Below are positions 1 to 15,900 of a stretch of DNA of 55,419 nucleotides, piece after piece. Position numbers and translations under genes: made by a program. Every line of letters begins with the position of its first letter. Within the stretch, counting starts at the first letter, position 1. The notes beneath the pieces are model-generated. The model saw only the letters and a program-made list of their open reading frames with translations. It did no database searches and had not been told where the DNA came from. Source of the stretch: Intoshia linei (taxonomy: Eukaryota > Orthonectida > Rhopaluridae); the NCBI GenBank assembly GCA_001642005.1, contig LWCA01000100.1, forward strand, positions 1 to 55,419. The letters run 5' to 3'.

Positions 1-2817
1 AAAATTTTTAATGCTTCTATATTATATATAAATAAAAATTTTTTATTTTTCCCGAGAAATCACTATCACTAACTGGATATAACTGTATCATCTGTAATTT
101 TTTTATAATTCTAGGACGAGTTTGAATTTAAAAAAAAATACAATTGAAGTTAACCTTGAAGGACTCAATTTCTGAAATTGAAATTTTCGATAAAACACCA
201 CTCTGGAAAAACTGTTATAATATGGAATCTGTAAAACTCGATTTCCCTTACTTTCTTAAATAAACTGGAACAAATAAATAAACAAATATACAAACATACA
301 CTTTTTAACCATTTAACTTTATATAAGTAAGGATTTTATCAACAAAAAATAACACATTGATATTGATATTGATGTCGAAACTGTATATTGATATATAATT
401 TTCAATGAGTAATATGAAACAGTTTCTTTTCAACAAGAAAATTTCTATTAGGTTTTATATTTGACAATTTAATTCATAGATCAGATTCTACCTTGATACG
501 ATTTCGCAATTTAGATTTGACATACTAACTGGGAAAAACATGTTGATATAAATATGTGGTAGAAAATGAAAGCAACTGTTTAAGGCCCAAATTTAAGTTA
601 TTTTTCACCGAGAATTCGCAACTTCGGGGTTTAAATTTTTTAGTTAGAACCGTTAATTATTTCAACTATTTTGTTTTAATAAGATTCATAAAGTCTATTA
701 TTCAATTTATGGGGTAAAAAAATCAATAAATGAAATTTAAATGTAAAATAAAATAAAAAACTACCTGAATTCCAAAAATAAATAAACCAAATAGAGGTAG
801 TTGATAAAACTAACAAAATCTTGTTGGGTAAAACAAAGTTTTTATATATATTAAATAAAAACAACAAAATTGAAAGAATAATGCATATAATCTAAAAAAA
901 ATAAAAAAATGGAATAAAAAAATGTAAAAAACCTCAAATAGATTAAAACTGTGTCCATTGATTACAAGCAACAAATGATAAATACTATAAAAATATTCAC
1001 ATTTAAAATTGAGAATTTCGTCCATATTATAAACAAAAAAAATTAAAACGGATACAATAGCATAAAATTGTAAAAACCTAAAAAAATTAAATTTCACATA
1101 AACAAGGTCGATTTAAAAAAATTAGAAAAAATATTACTTTAGTTTGCACTTTTCCTTTTTAAAACGACGACAGCAAAAATCACTTTTACGCCGTTTAACA
1201 TAACTGTAGTATTTCATATATGCTTATCAGAGATATCATATAATCATGCAATCAAAAAATAAATTTTCATAAATTGAAACGATAAAACTAAAAATATGAA
1301 TCTAAATTAAAACGCAAAATATTCATCGATGAAATTGAAAATATACCTAGACAATTGTTTTAATGAATGATTCTTTATTTTATAAAATTTATTTACAAAA
1401 AAATCTATCAATAGTTTATTTTATATTTTAAATTAAATTGTAAATGGAAGACTATAAAAATTATAAAAAAGATAGTATACCTCGTAGAAATTGTTCCGTT
1501 ACAGTAGACATTGGTAGGGTATTTGTATTTTTCCTTGTTATTCAAATTATAGTTGTACAATGTACATTCATTTTTTAATCAATTTTAGATAATATAGATA
1601 TGCATAAAATGCTACATTTACGAAAGTTACAGATGGAATTAACTGAATTTCATTTCAATGTAGACCTTGACAAGTTTTTTTTATGATCAATTTTAATTTA
1701 TTATTTTTAGTCGTAATCCAAATACTACTAATTTGCTACAACAAAAAGTAATATACAATTGTATTTGCAATTTATTTATAATTATTTGTTTAGTTGACAG
1801 AACTTTGTTCAAGCATGTAAAATTTACCTTTTTATATTTCTGGTTAATGGTGAAATGTAGATTATGTAAAGATTTAATGATCAGAAATTGGGTCTTTCAG
1901 GGAAAAAACCTAATTTGCCTTTTTTTATAAATAAAATAAGCTTTAAATTTTAAAAAACATAAATTCTGGGACGCGTTTTAAAATTTTTAATACTCTCGTA
2001 AATCTCAGCTTCAAAAATGTACATTTTCATGCTTAAAACCACAAATTACGCTTTGTTTTAAAAATGAAAAAAGTCCTTTAATTTTAAAAAAAATATACAA
2101 ATGTACTTAGTTTTTAATTTTATTTTTTTTAAAAAAAGTAAAATTTATTCCGATTCCTAAAAAATAATGATTTGCGCTTTCTAATTCCAAGGAATCGTCT
2201 CATCACTAGTTACAACCTTAAAAAATCGTCATATATAATATGAATTCCAGAAAAAATATATAATTTTGATGCTTGTTATTATATAAAAAATCAAAGTTAT
2301 TTTTTTGATCATTAAGGTGTATGTTTATCTTAGGTTAAGATTTACAAAAATATCAATTATTTTAAAACGTGTCATAAACTTTAGTATTATAATGTTTTTT
2401 TAAATTCTAGGATTGATTGATTTTATTTATTAATAATTTTATTATATATATATAGAAAATCAGATGAAATATTTAAGTAATTTGTATAATACACTTTTAT
2501 GTTGATTTTTTAATGTTTGCATTTAGACTTTAAATTAAAGTAGAAAAAGTTTACATATTTGTATTATTATTTACTGCATCTTATGAGATTAAACTTCAAA
2601 GCTACATTTAAAGACATTACTGTAGTTAAAAAAATAGAGACATAATTAACATTTTCAGTTTATTCTATTTGGAATTGTTGAAACACCTTTATGTAAATAT
2701 AGAAGCATCTGTTTTATCATGTGGTCTTTATATGTACTTTAGTAATGTTGATCCCTATCATGAATCATGTCGGCCTAATCATGAAATGTATGCATTCCAC
2801 GATAAAGCCATATAATG
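1..2817. other. Gene-free AT-rich stretch with repeat fragments
   Basis: I find no exon with recognisable homology and no convincing coding frame here. The small open frames are AT-rich and low in complexity. Positions 54-330 and about 590-700 match the forward orientation of family A, with its SLC-unrelated core motif ggatataactgtatcatctg. Positions about 1955-2110 match the reverse orientation. A short tattga microsatellite lies near 357-375. Confidence 0.6.
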
Positions 2818-2870
2818 CAGTGGTTCTCAACCTTTTATATCTCACGACCCCTCCCTTTATTACGAACAAA
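2818..2870 (+). mobile_element. hAT-type terminal fragment
   Basis: The sequence begins with cagtggttctcaacc, a typical hAT terminal inverted repeat, followed by a stretch rich in tcacgacccct as in many hAT/Charlie-like ends. I could not identify its matching right end with confidence, so the extent is only the recognisable terminus. Confidence 0.5.
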
Positions 2871-3043
2871 CGAAACTTTTTTTCGTATATCTTAAATATT
2901 AACTTTACTTGATTATATTGATCAATTCTTGTATTATAAAATAATTTTTGATAGATTAAAATAAATTTATTATATTACATGCTTTAAATAATTTTGAAAT
3001 CTTTTAAACCAAAAAAAAATTATTTGTAATTATCCTTACTTAT

Positions 3044-3440
3044 ATAATATTCTATGCAATATTTGTTTGTGTGTGTTACCGTTTATTTCAATAACTATTA
3101 GTCTTAGAATTTTATAAAGTCCACATTTCAATTACACGTCCACGTTTTTACCGGGGTGTTAACCACATAAATTTTAACCTCACAAACTCACATGTTACTG
3201 GTCAAAGAGCCCAATTGTTCTTTTTTTTGAAAATCAAACGAGTTACAGAATTTAAAAAAATATATACTCTGATACGGATTTTAAAATCATAAATATTATC
3301 ATACATTTAAATTTAAACAAAATATATCTTCAGGACCAAAACCACAAATTACTTTTTTTTTAATGAAAACAGCTCTAAATTTTAAAAAAATTTACAGATG
3401 GTGCCGTTGTATCCTTTTAACACACACAAAAAATGCTGCT
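3044..3440 (-). repeat. Family A copy, reverse orientation
   Basis: The copy starts near cttatataatattctatgc and continues through gtttgtgtgtg into blocks that recur in the same order at 51955-52400 and 55068-55419. Examples are the cacatttcaattacacgtcc block and the gaccaaaaccacaaattac block. It is non-coding as far as I can see. Confidence 0.7.
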
Positions 3441-3691
3441 CCTAAAATAGAACAATGGAGGTTTCCCAATAAGTTTTTATTTTTGTTAGTAATTTAATTT
3501 AATACCAAAGAATTTACTTATACATGATTTTCACGTTTTATATTAGTATTTCTGAGCCTTTATGTTTTAAAAACGACTTTATGTTACTGAAAATGTTTAT
3601 AATATGTAAATAATTTTGATGGACCCAGTTATGAATTGTTTATAGATAATTTGATTGTGAATAATTTTGATGTTTACATGATAATTTTCAA

Positions 3692-4189
3692 TTATCTTAT
3701 TCATATTATTATGCCTTTAATCGTATTATTAATTAAAGATAAATTGAAAATAATACAAGAAGTCGATCAAGGAACACCGGCATTAGATGTTGCATTAAAA
3801 TATGGAATTTCTAGACAAAAAGTATACAGCATTTGCCGAAATAAAAAAAAATTAATGGAATCTCCTGTGAACGTAAAAAACGAAAATGTTTACGAAATGG
3901 AGAAAACCATTTAATGGAGCAACAGCTGATGGAATGGTTTCAAAGTAAGAGAACAGAAAAAAGATCTGTTATATCCACCGAATTGCAAGCTAATGCTTTA
4001 AAAAATTAAATTTAACCACCTTTAAAGCTAGTTATGGCTGGTTAAATAATTTTAAAAAAAGATTTAATCTTCGATCCTTAAAAATAACTGGTGAAAAACT
4101 ATCTGCAAATTATTCATTAATGGGACATCTTCATGTTATAATAAAATGGAAGATCAAGAAACATTACAATATGAAGATGAGCCAAAATA
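3692..4189 (+). pseudogene. Decayed pogo/Tigger transposase, HTH region only
   Basis: The first part translates to a CENP-B/pogo N-terminal helix-turn-helix, with the key string DVALKYGISRQKVYSICRNK. A frame change follows at about 3912, and then a second DNA-binding helix region reading EQQLMEWFQSKRTEKRS. After a stop near 4007 the next frame reads FKASYGWLNNFKKRFNLRS, then KITGEKLSA. These are hallmark Tigger/CENP-B sequences. The DDE catalytic domain that normally follows is absent: the frame ends at 4189. Two frame breaks and the missing catalytic half make this a dead fragment. A domesticated DNA-binding protein is possible but unlikely given the breaks. Confidence 0.85.
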
Positions 4190-5144
4190 AATAAATCATA
4201 TGATTCATTATGATATGTTTGAATAAAACTATATCCGATCTTAACCAAGAAAACTATGATTATTCCAATATTTACAAATTAAGAGATTATTCATAGAAAA
4301 TTAAACAACAAATCATAACAAATTTAATATAATTTCACATAATAAATACATTTAATTTTTTTACATGTAAATATAAATTGTTCCACGTTAACATTAATTT
4401 ATTGTAAAATTAAATTTTAAAATGTAATAATGTTCATTTTGATGTTAATATGAAAACATACATTTTCTATAAATAAGCTTGTTTCGACAATTTTTGTGTA
4501 AATAATTTCAACAATCGAAACATTACTGCATTACAATGCCTTGCAATATTGATAAAATTCAATTGAAATATCTTTATAAAGTGCTGATTGCGTTAATTAA
4601 AATTTGCACATTTAACGCCTTGAACTTTTATTTTTACCTAAAATCCAAATTTTGACCCAAGCATAGCTGATGTACTATCAATAAAAACACCGCATACATT
4701 GTTCAAATTTAAATTTCCTTCATTAAAAAGGCATCAATTTTTTTATAATTATCCATTGATTTTATAAGGAGTTGACTACCAAATAAGAATTCTTCCTTAA
4801 TTTCATTCAAATGAATTTACCTTACAAAAAATAAAACTAAAATAAATTAATTATTGATAAAAATTTGCGACCCCCTGAGAAATGCAACATACAATATATA
4901 CACCAATATAAACAATTAGCGCACTTACGGACATTAGTAAAAACAATTAATCAAATGAACAAAATAATGTAATTATAATAATAACGAAAACACAGAATGT
5001 ATGAATACTAATTGGATAAATTAATATCATTTTAATTAACCATTTTGTACAATTTAGGTGAGAAATGACTTAATCGTACAAATTGGAGACACAAAAATAT
5101 TTACTCCTGCAATGAAAAAAAATTCTAGCGTCATTTGGTTAATT
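4190..5144. other. Gene-free, repeat-like sequence
   Basis: No coding homology is seen. The stretch around 4862 (gcgaccccctgagaaatgc) resembles the terminal part of another hAT element and could be the partner of the end at 2818. The two ends are not clearly inverted copies. Confidence 0.4.
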
Positions 5145-5452
5145 CAGTGGCTTCTCAACATTTTACTGTTGCAAGTTGCAACGCTCCCAATATGTAAAAA
5201 ATTTTATTAAAACTTCACATCGATTTGTCCGAAAAATTTAACTGGAAATTTTCCAAAAAAATGTGTACCCAAATTTTTAAACATTAATAATGATTTATTA
5301 TATATTAAAATGACTAAAAAGCGTTTGGCGATTTGTTTGTTTAAAGTGTATGGATTTAAATTAATCACCCTGTATTTGTTATTAATTACTCAAGTTTTAT
5401 TCAACTTTTGAAATTAGTTAAAAATTCCTTGACGCACCGCTTGGGAACCACT
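5145..5452. mobile_element. hAT MITE of about 308 bp
   Basis: The left end reads cagtggcttctcaac. The right end reads ttgggaaccact, which is an inverted, diverged copy. The flanks are ggttaatt on the left and ggttaatc on the right, an 8-bp target duplication with one mismatch, as expected for hAT. No transposase is encoded inside. Confidence 0.7.
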
Positions 5453-5831
5453 GGTTAATCTATGGTTGCAAAAAAAATAAAATTTACATTAACAATTGTA
5501 TTAGAATAAAACAATAATATTAGTGATAAAATAAACAATTTTAAATGATATATAAATACAATTAAAATTAATTCCAATAATGAATAAAAATACACTAATG
5601 ATTACTAATCAAATAATTATTACTATACCAATCAGTTGAAAATGTACAAAGTAAAATTATTTATATACAATATTAATATCAACACATGTCAATGAATATC
5701 ATTCATTCATGCCTTTAGATCGTTTAAAGTTGGGGTTTACAACTTCGAAATAGTTGGACTAAAAATATTAAAATCAATTTAACATAAAAAAATAAAATAA
5801 CATTATCACTAAATCGCGTAAATGACAATTA

Positions 5832-6037
5832 CAGTATTCTCTCGACAACTCGCCATTAATTTAAAATATAAATTAAAAGTTTTAAAATATTTTTCAAAAT
5901 AAGTTATTTTGTATTATAATTTACATTTTATTGCAACCTTTCATTTAAAGGTTTTATCTGCTGTTTCTATAGTTTTAAATTCTCTATCTCGCCAACTTTT
6001 TTTAAATCCCAAGAATGGCGAGTTATAGAGAATACTG
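5832..6037. mobile_element. pogo/Tigger-type MITE with TA duplication
   Basis: The ends are cagtattctctcgacaac and, inverted, cagtattctctataactcgc, both continuing into gccatt. Both are flanked directly by TA, the pogo/Tc1 target dinucleotide. The element is 206 bp and AT-rich, with no coding capacity. It lies about 1.6 kb from the dead Tigger transposase, whose family could have mobilised it (inference). Confidence 0.8.
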
Positions 6038-6455
6038 TATTACATGTAATAATATTAAAACGAATACAATAAATCTTATTAATAAATAATTATAAATCTT
6101 ATGATGAGTCAGATATATCGAATATAATTATTATATCAATAATTGATAGATAAATTGAAAATTTGGTACAATTAAATACAATCAATGTTAATCCATACGC
6201 TAGAATATTGATAAATAGTGTAACATTTGTAACCTTTTCTACAAATTTAATATATCGTAACCAAACTGCAATAACTTAACTTGACCTTAAAACAAAAAAT
6301 AATATAGATTCTCGATAATGCAGTTTTATTAATATGGATTATCGAAATTTAAAATAATATATAATAGTAACAAAATAATATTTGTCAAATATAGTTTCAA
6401 TGAGACACTTGAACTTGCACCAATATCTTAATTATACAATTTAAAAAACGAGTCA
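6038..6455. other. Intergenic, nothing recognised
   Basis: No coding homology is visible. A tctcgataatgc string near 6310 resembles pogo-type termini but has no partner. Confidence 0.4.
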
Positions 6456-6461
6456 TTTATT
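6456..6461 (-). terminator. AATAAA poly(A) signal for the 6502-7096 gene
   Basis: The minus strand reads AATAAA 41 nt beyond the stop codon of the small membrane-protein gene, a normal distance. In such AT-rich DNA the hexamer alone is weak evidence. Confidence 0.5.
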
Positions 6462-6501
6462 TTTGTGTCGTTTGTGATCATTAACGGCTAATATTAAATA
6501 T

Positions 6502-7096
6502 TTAAAAAATAACAATTCCTAATCCAGCAAATTCGTATACTGTTTTATCACTAGTGTCAGGTTTGACAGTTTTAAAACGATTGTCTCTAAAAAAATAATG
6601 TATAAATAAATACTAATATTTTACGCATCACAAACTTTTTCTTGGAAAGATCGATACTTGTTTAATGGTCTTTTAGTTTTAGTATATTTAACAATTGGGG
6701 TTTGATCATTCACATTAGTTTTGCAACAAAATCTAACAATTTACATAAAGTTTAAAATGGCCAACGTTACCGGTAAATAACATATACCACAATAAATAGA
6801 ATTAAAAACATCATACTCACTCCAACTGCAATGATAATGGCTAAAAAATTAATTTCATTAGTTTCCAATAAAATTTACCAATATCCGTAATTTTCATTTG
6901 CACAGGTTCAATCAGTTCTTAAAGTTGTTTAAAAATCTTAAAATTTCATTAAAAACAAAATACCTGCTTTGGTAGATTTATTGGTATGCTCAGGTATGTT
7001 AAGTTGAACTGGAATCAAAAGAAATGATAAAACAGTGACAATCAGACATGAAAATGTTGATTTAAAATTAAAAAAAAACCAAACACTAGCACCCAT
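6502..7096 (-). CDS. Small single-pass membrane protein, four exons
   Basis: This is a hand-built model of 108 residues. Exons are 6964-7096, 6879-6917, 6771-6840 and 6502-6586. Every junction has GT-AG borders and the phases (1, 1, 2) fit. Exon 1 starts MGASVWFFF and carries a hydrophobic segment (about residues 14-31, FSCLIVTVLSFLLIPVQL) that looks like a signal peptide. A short polar stretch with an NKST N-glycosylation sequon follows. Exon 3 is almost exactly one membrane helix (about 58-80, IIIAVGVSMMFLILFIVVYV). A basic stop-transfer (YRDNRFK) and a 28-residue tail ending in VYEFAGLGIVIF follow. Topology would be type I. I recognise no family. Phase agreement across three junctions plus the functional order of segments is the evidence that it is real. 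It lies head-to-tail behind the polo gene. Confidence 0.68.
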
Positions 7097-7494
7097 GTTC
7101 AAATTTTCTAGTTTGGTTCAAATATATTACAATCTAAACGTATCAAATTCACGTCAAGTATATAACTAATCAAAATACTATTTCTATATTAATTATCAGT
7201 AAATCCAATGTAAAGATTTGTTCTATTTACGTTAATATTGAGTCGAATCTCTAATTGATCAATCTATTTTTATTCACTGACATAACCAAGAGTAATTAAG
7301 TTGGATAAAAATAACATTACAAATTTTTGTATCGGATTTAAGACATCACCAATATTTAATTAAATTTATTATTGGAAATAACAATTAAAAATAAATAATT
7401 CAATAAGGTACTTGTATTGAACGACAGTCAAGTTACATATTAAAAATATATTATTATAATAAAATGAAATGTATTAAAAGTAATATCAAAGGAA

Positions 7495-12643
<5,149 letters not shown>

Positions 12644-12931
12644 TTTTAATATTCAAAAAATCAAAATTTTATAGTTTTTCGAAATATTCAGAGTAATATT
12701 AACCAGAGTTGACAAAAATTTCAAATTGTTCAAATTTAGCGGATAAAACTAAAATTGAGCGAAATTAAATGTACGATTAAAAATTGCGCTAAAATGAAGT
12801 GATAATTGGTTGACTAGTGATAAAAATATTCCTAAATATGATAGCATTGCGTTAGAAAACTGGATTTAAAATATTTGATAAACAAATGGATAGAGATTAA
12901 ATGAAGACAAAATTGAATTTTTATATAATTT
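12644..12931 (-). promoter_or_regulatory. Polo upstream region
   Basis: This 288-bp spacer lies between the PSMD7 stop and the polo start and must contain the polo promoter and the PSMD7 3' end. Three TTTGAA strings on the coding strand (near 12653, 12718 and 12728) match the CHR element of vertebrate G2/M genes. The hexamer is common in AT-rich DNA, so this is only suggestive. Confidence 0.35.
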
Positions 12932-15900
12932 TTAATCGTTTTGTTTTTCAATTGTAGTCGTTTTGGCGGCAGCTTTTTTTGCTTCCTTTTCGGCTTTAAG
13001 TGCTGCAGCTTCCTTTTTGGCTACAATTGCTTTTTCAACTTTGATGTCATTTTCCATGTTGTAGATTCGGTTGTCAATCAAGTTGTTCAATGCAATTATC
13101 GTGCGTACCATTGAACTAATGTAAAGAGTCATTTTTTGGTCATTGGTTCGAACACACAATGCGTCGTTAAAATACTGCGGTTTGAAAGTTGGTATCAAGT
13201 TGAAGACATCCTGTAGTAAGTAAATTATTTCATACGATTGTTCTTTGCCATATTCAGTGACGTCTACAAGATATTCTACCAATGAGTCAATTTTATTTTT
13301 TAATCCGTCGAGACCTACAATTTGATGGTATATTCTTTCTTGTAGTGTCCCGTAGGGTGTAATCGTTTTCAAGTCTCTAAATATACAATAAGCTAGACAT
13401 TTCATTTATTTTAAAGTTGCACTAAAAAAATTAAAATTTGACATTCAATTTTGCTATTCAATAAATTTGACTGACACAGTAGTCAAGTAAGAGCTATCTA
13501 TCAACCAAATTTTCAAATAAAAAAAAAATTAATTAATTTACCTTAACAAATGTTCCACTCCTACTTCCTCAGCTTCCTCTGCATCAATTTGACAAGGAAG
13601 ATATTCCAAAGATTTTTTTGTAGATTTCCCGTCCTAATGTACATTTTCAAATTAAAGTCAATTTGGAAAAATTTAGGTTTCATTGTTTTAAAAATGTAAA
13701 TAGACTTTTAGGGTAAATTAATAAAATGAAATTAAAATACAGGGTGTAAAAAAATATAATTACCAATAAAAACATGTAAACTTTAAGGTATAACCTCAAT
13801 ACAATTTTTTAGAAAAAAATTAAAAAATTGATAGAGGGTTTCAAGGTAATGGAATTATCATAAAATTAATTTCGTTTACGCTCACAACCTTTAAATTAAA
13901 CTTTTTTATACATACAGTTTTTCAAAATAAATGAGCTAGAATTAATTTTAAAAAACATGTTCAACCCATCAAAAGAACAACCATAGAAATCAACCCATAT
14001 TATAAATAAAATACAATTGTTTTATATTTATCTTAACATTTTCGTATGTATTTAAATAATTACATTTGGGGTAAATGTTTATCGATGAAAAATTTTTTTG
14101 ATAAATGCTTAAAATGAGAAAATGTATACATGTGCAAAATTGATTTTTTTAATAAAAAAACATGGACACTCTATTGAACATAATGATAAAACTGAGTTTT
14201 TCAATATATCAAAAATTACATTTCGAACAGTTTCACGAACGTAAAATGCATGCGATGGTAAACAAGCTCCTTTAGGTATAGTGTCTACAACAAGTAAAAT
14301 CTAAAAACAAATTATTTAATAAAAAATCATAATAACCGGATCATCACAATAATTCATGATAGTTTCAGAAATTTCCAAATCCTAAATAAATATATAAATG
14401 AAACGGTTTTCAAATAAAGACAATTGTAAACCAAATGAATATGAGATTTAAAAGTTAAAAAAATATATTATACGAAATAAAATATAAATTATATTACATT
14501 TTATTTTTAAATTAGTTAAATCTAATTTAATGTACAATGACCGTTGCATGGTAAAACAAATTTAGAAATGACTGCTTTAAAAGGTTGGTAAAAGTGAATA
14601 TTAACATGTTTGGTTATTAATTAAAATTTCACCCTCGACAGAGCAAAGTACTGTTTGTACCAAGTACATAACAATCAAGGTAATATTATTATGATAAAAA
14701 TTGTAAATTTTTGATATTTCTTATCCTTTATCTGAAATTAAGGGTTAACCATTATACCGCCAAAATGTAATGTATATGTTCCCAAAATTGAACATGATTT
14801 TCAGGTATTATTTACAGTACATTGTTACTTGTTTACAATATATCTGTCAGATCAATATGAAATCTTTATTATCTATCCTCCCTTAGAAAATTAATATTTT
14901 ATATCCTTTGGTTCATTACAATCATAAATATTGATAGATTTGTGTCTCATTTAAATTGTAAAATTTATGTTTCAAAGTAGAACAGTGGATGAATCATTTA
15001 ATTTAATAATTTAATTGATTTTAATACTAGATTGACTGTTTTGTACTTCGTACAAACAGCACCTAGTTCTGCAGAGGGCGGATTTTTTAATTCTACCAAA
15101 AAAATAAATTGAAATTCTTGATATTTTATTATAATAGAATCTTATGATAATAAATAATACTATTCACTATTATCAATCCTTTAAAGAAGTAGTTCCCAAA
15201 CTAGTTTCACAGTGACTAAAATTTTAAATTGTGTACACCAAGACTGCGTAAATTTCTGAAGTTAAAATTTTGGATCAGTTATTAAGTTATATATTAATCA
15301 TAATAAGATGTATCAGAATAATTTTTCTTTAAATTCTATAACCATTTATTATTATTTCAAATTTTTGTTTTAATAAAATAGTTATTATCGATAAAATGCT
15401 CTTTTGTGAGGTTGCCATTTATGATACTGTATATGATTTTAAAAACTATTGCAGAATTTATGTTTTATAAAATTCTAGGACTTTATTCATTTTTACATAA
15501 CAGATTTATTATGGGCTTTGGCCGTAAAAATATCAGATTTTCAAATTGTATATTTTTTATAATTCTAGGAAAGGGTTACATTTAAAAACAAGGAAACTTG
15601 TCGTTTTTGACCTTGAAGGACTCAATTTCTGTAAAATTTCTTGCAATGTATAGACCTTCATTGCATTTTTTTTGAATTGTAGAATGAATATTTTCATTTT
15701 TAATCAAAACATTTGAAAAATATTGGTTGATAATATATTAAAAATTATTTTTCACCAAGATTGCGTAAATTTCTGATATTGAAATTTTGTATTTGTATCA
15801 ATTGGAATAAGCTGTATCTGAATAATCTTTTTTTTTATTGTAGGAGCGTTAATTATTTCAAATTTTTTGTTTTGATAAAATAGTTTTAAAATAAAAAAAA

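Noticed and set aside
676-1097. Two overlapping Phe/Tyr-rich open frames on the minus strand
   Set aside because: They are low-complexity translations of poly-A/T tracts with no plausible protein features.
12650-12735. TTTGAA (CHR-like) motifs upstream of polo
   Set aside because: Three copies in about 90 bp is not clearly above chance in DNA of this composition, and no CDE partner is present. Kept only as a remark.
14631-15078. Helitron assignment based on a hairpin before CTAG
   Set aside because: Conserved sequence continues beyond CTAG in most copies, and the same arm occurs in inverted pairs, which Helitrons do not show.
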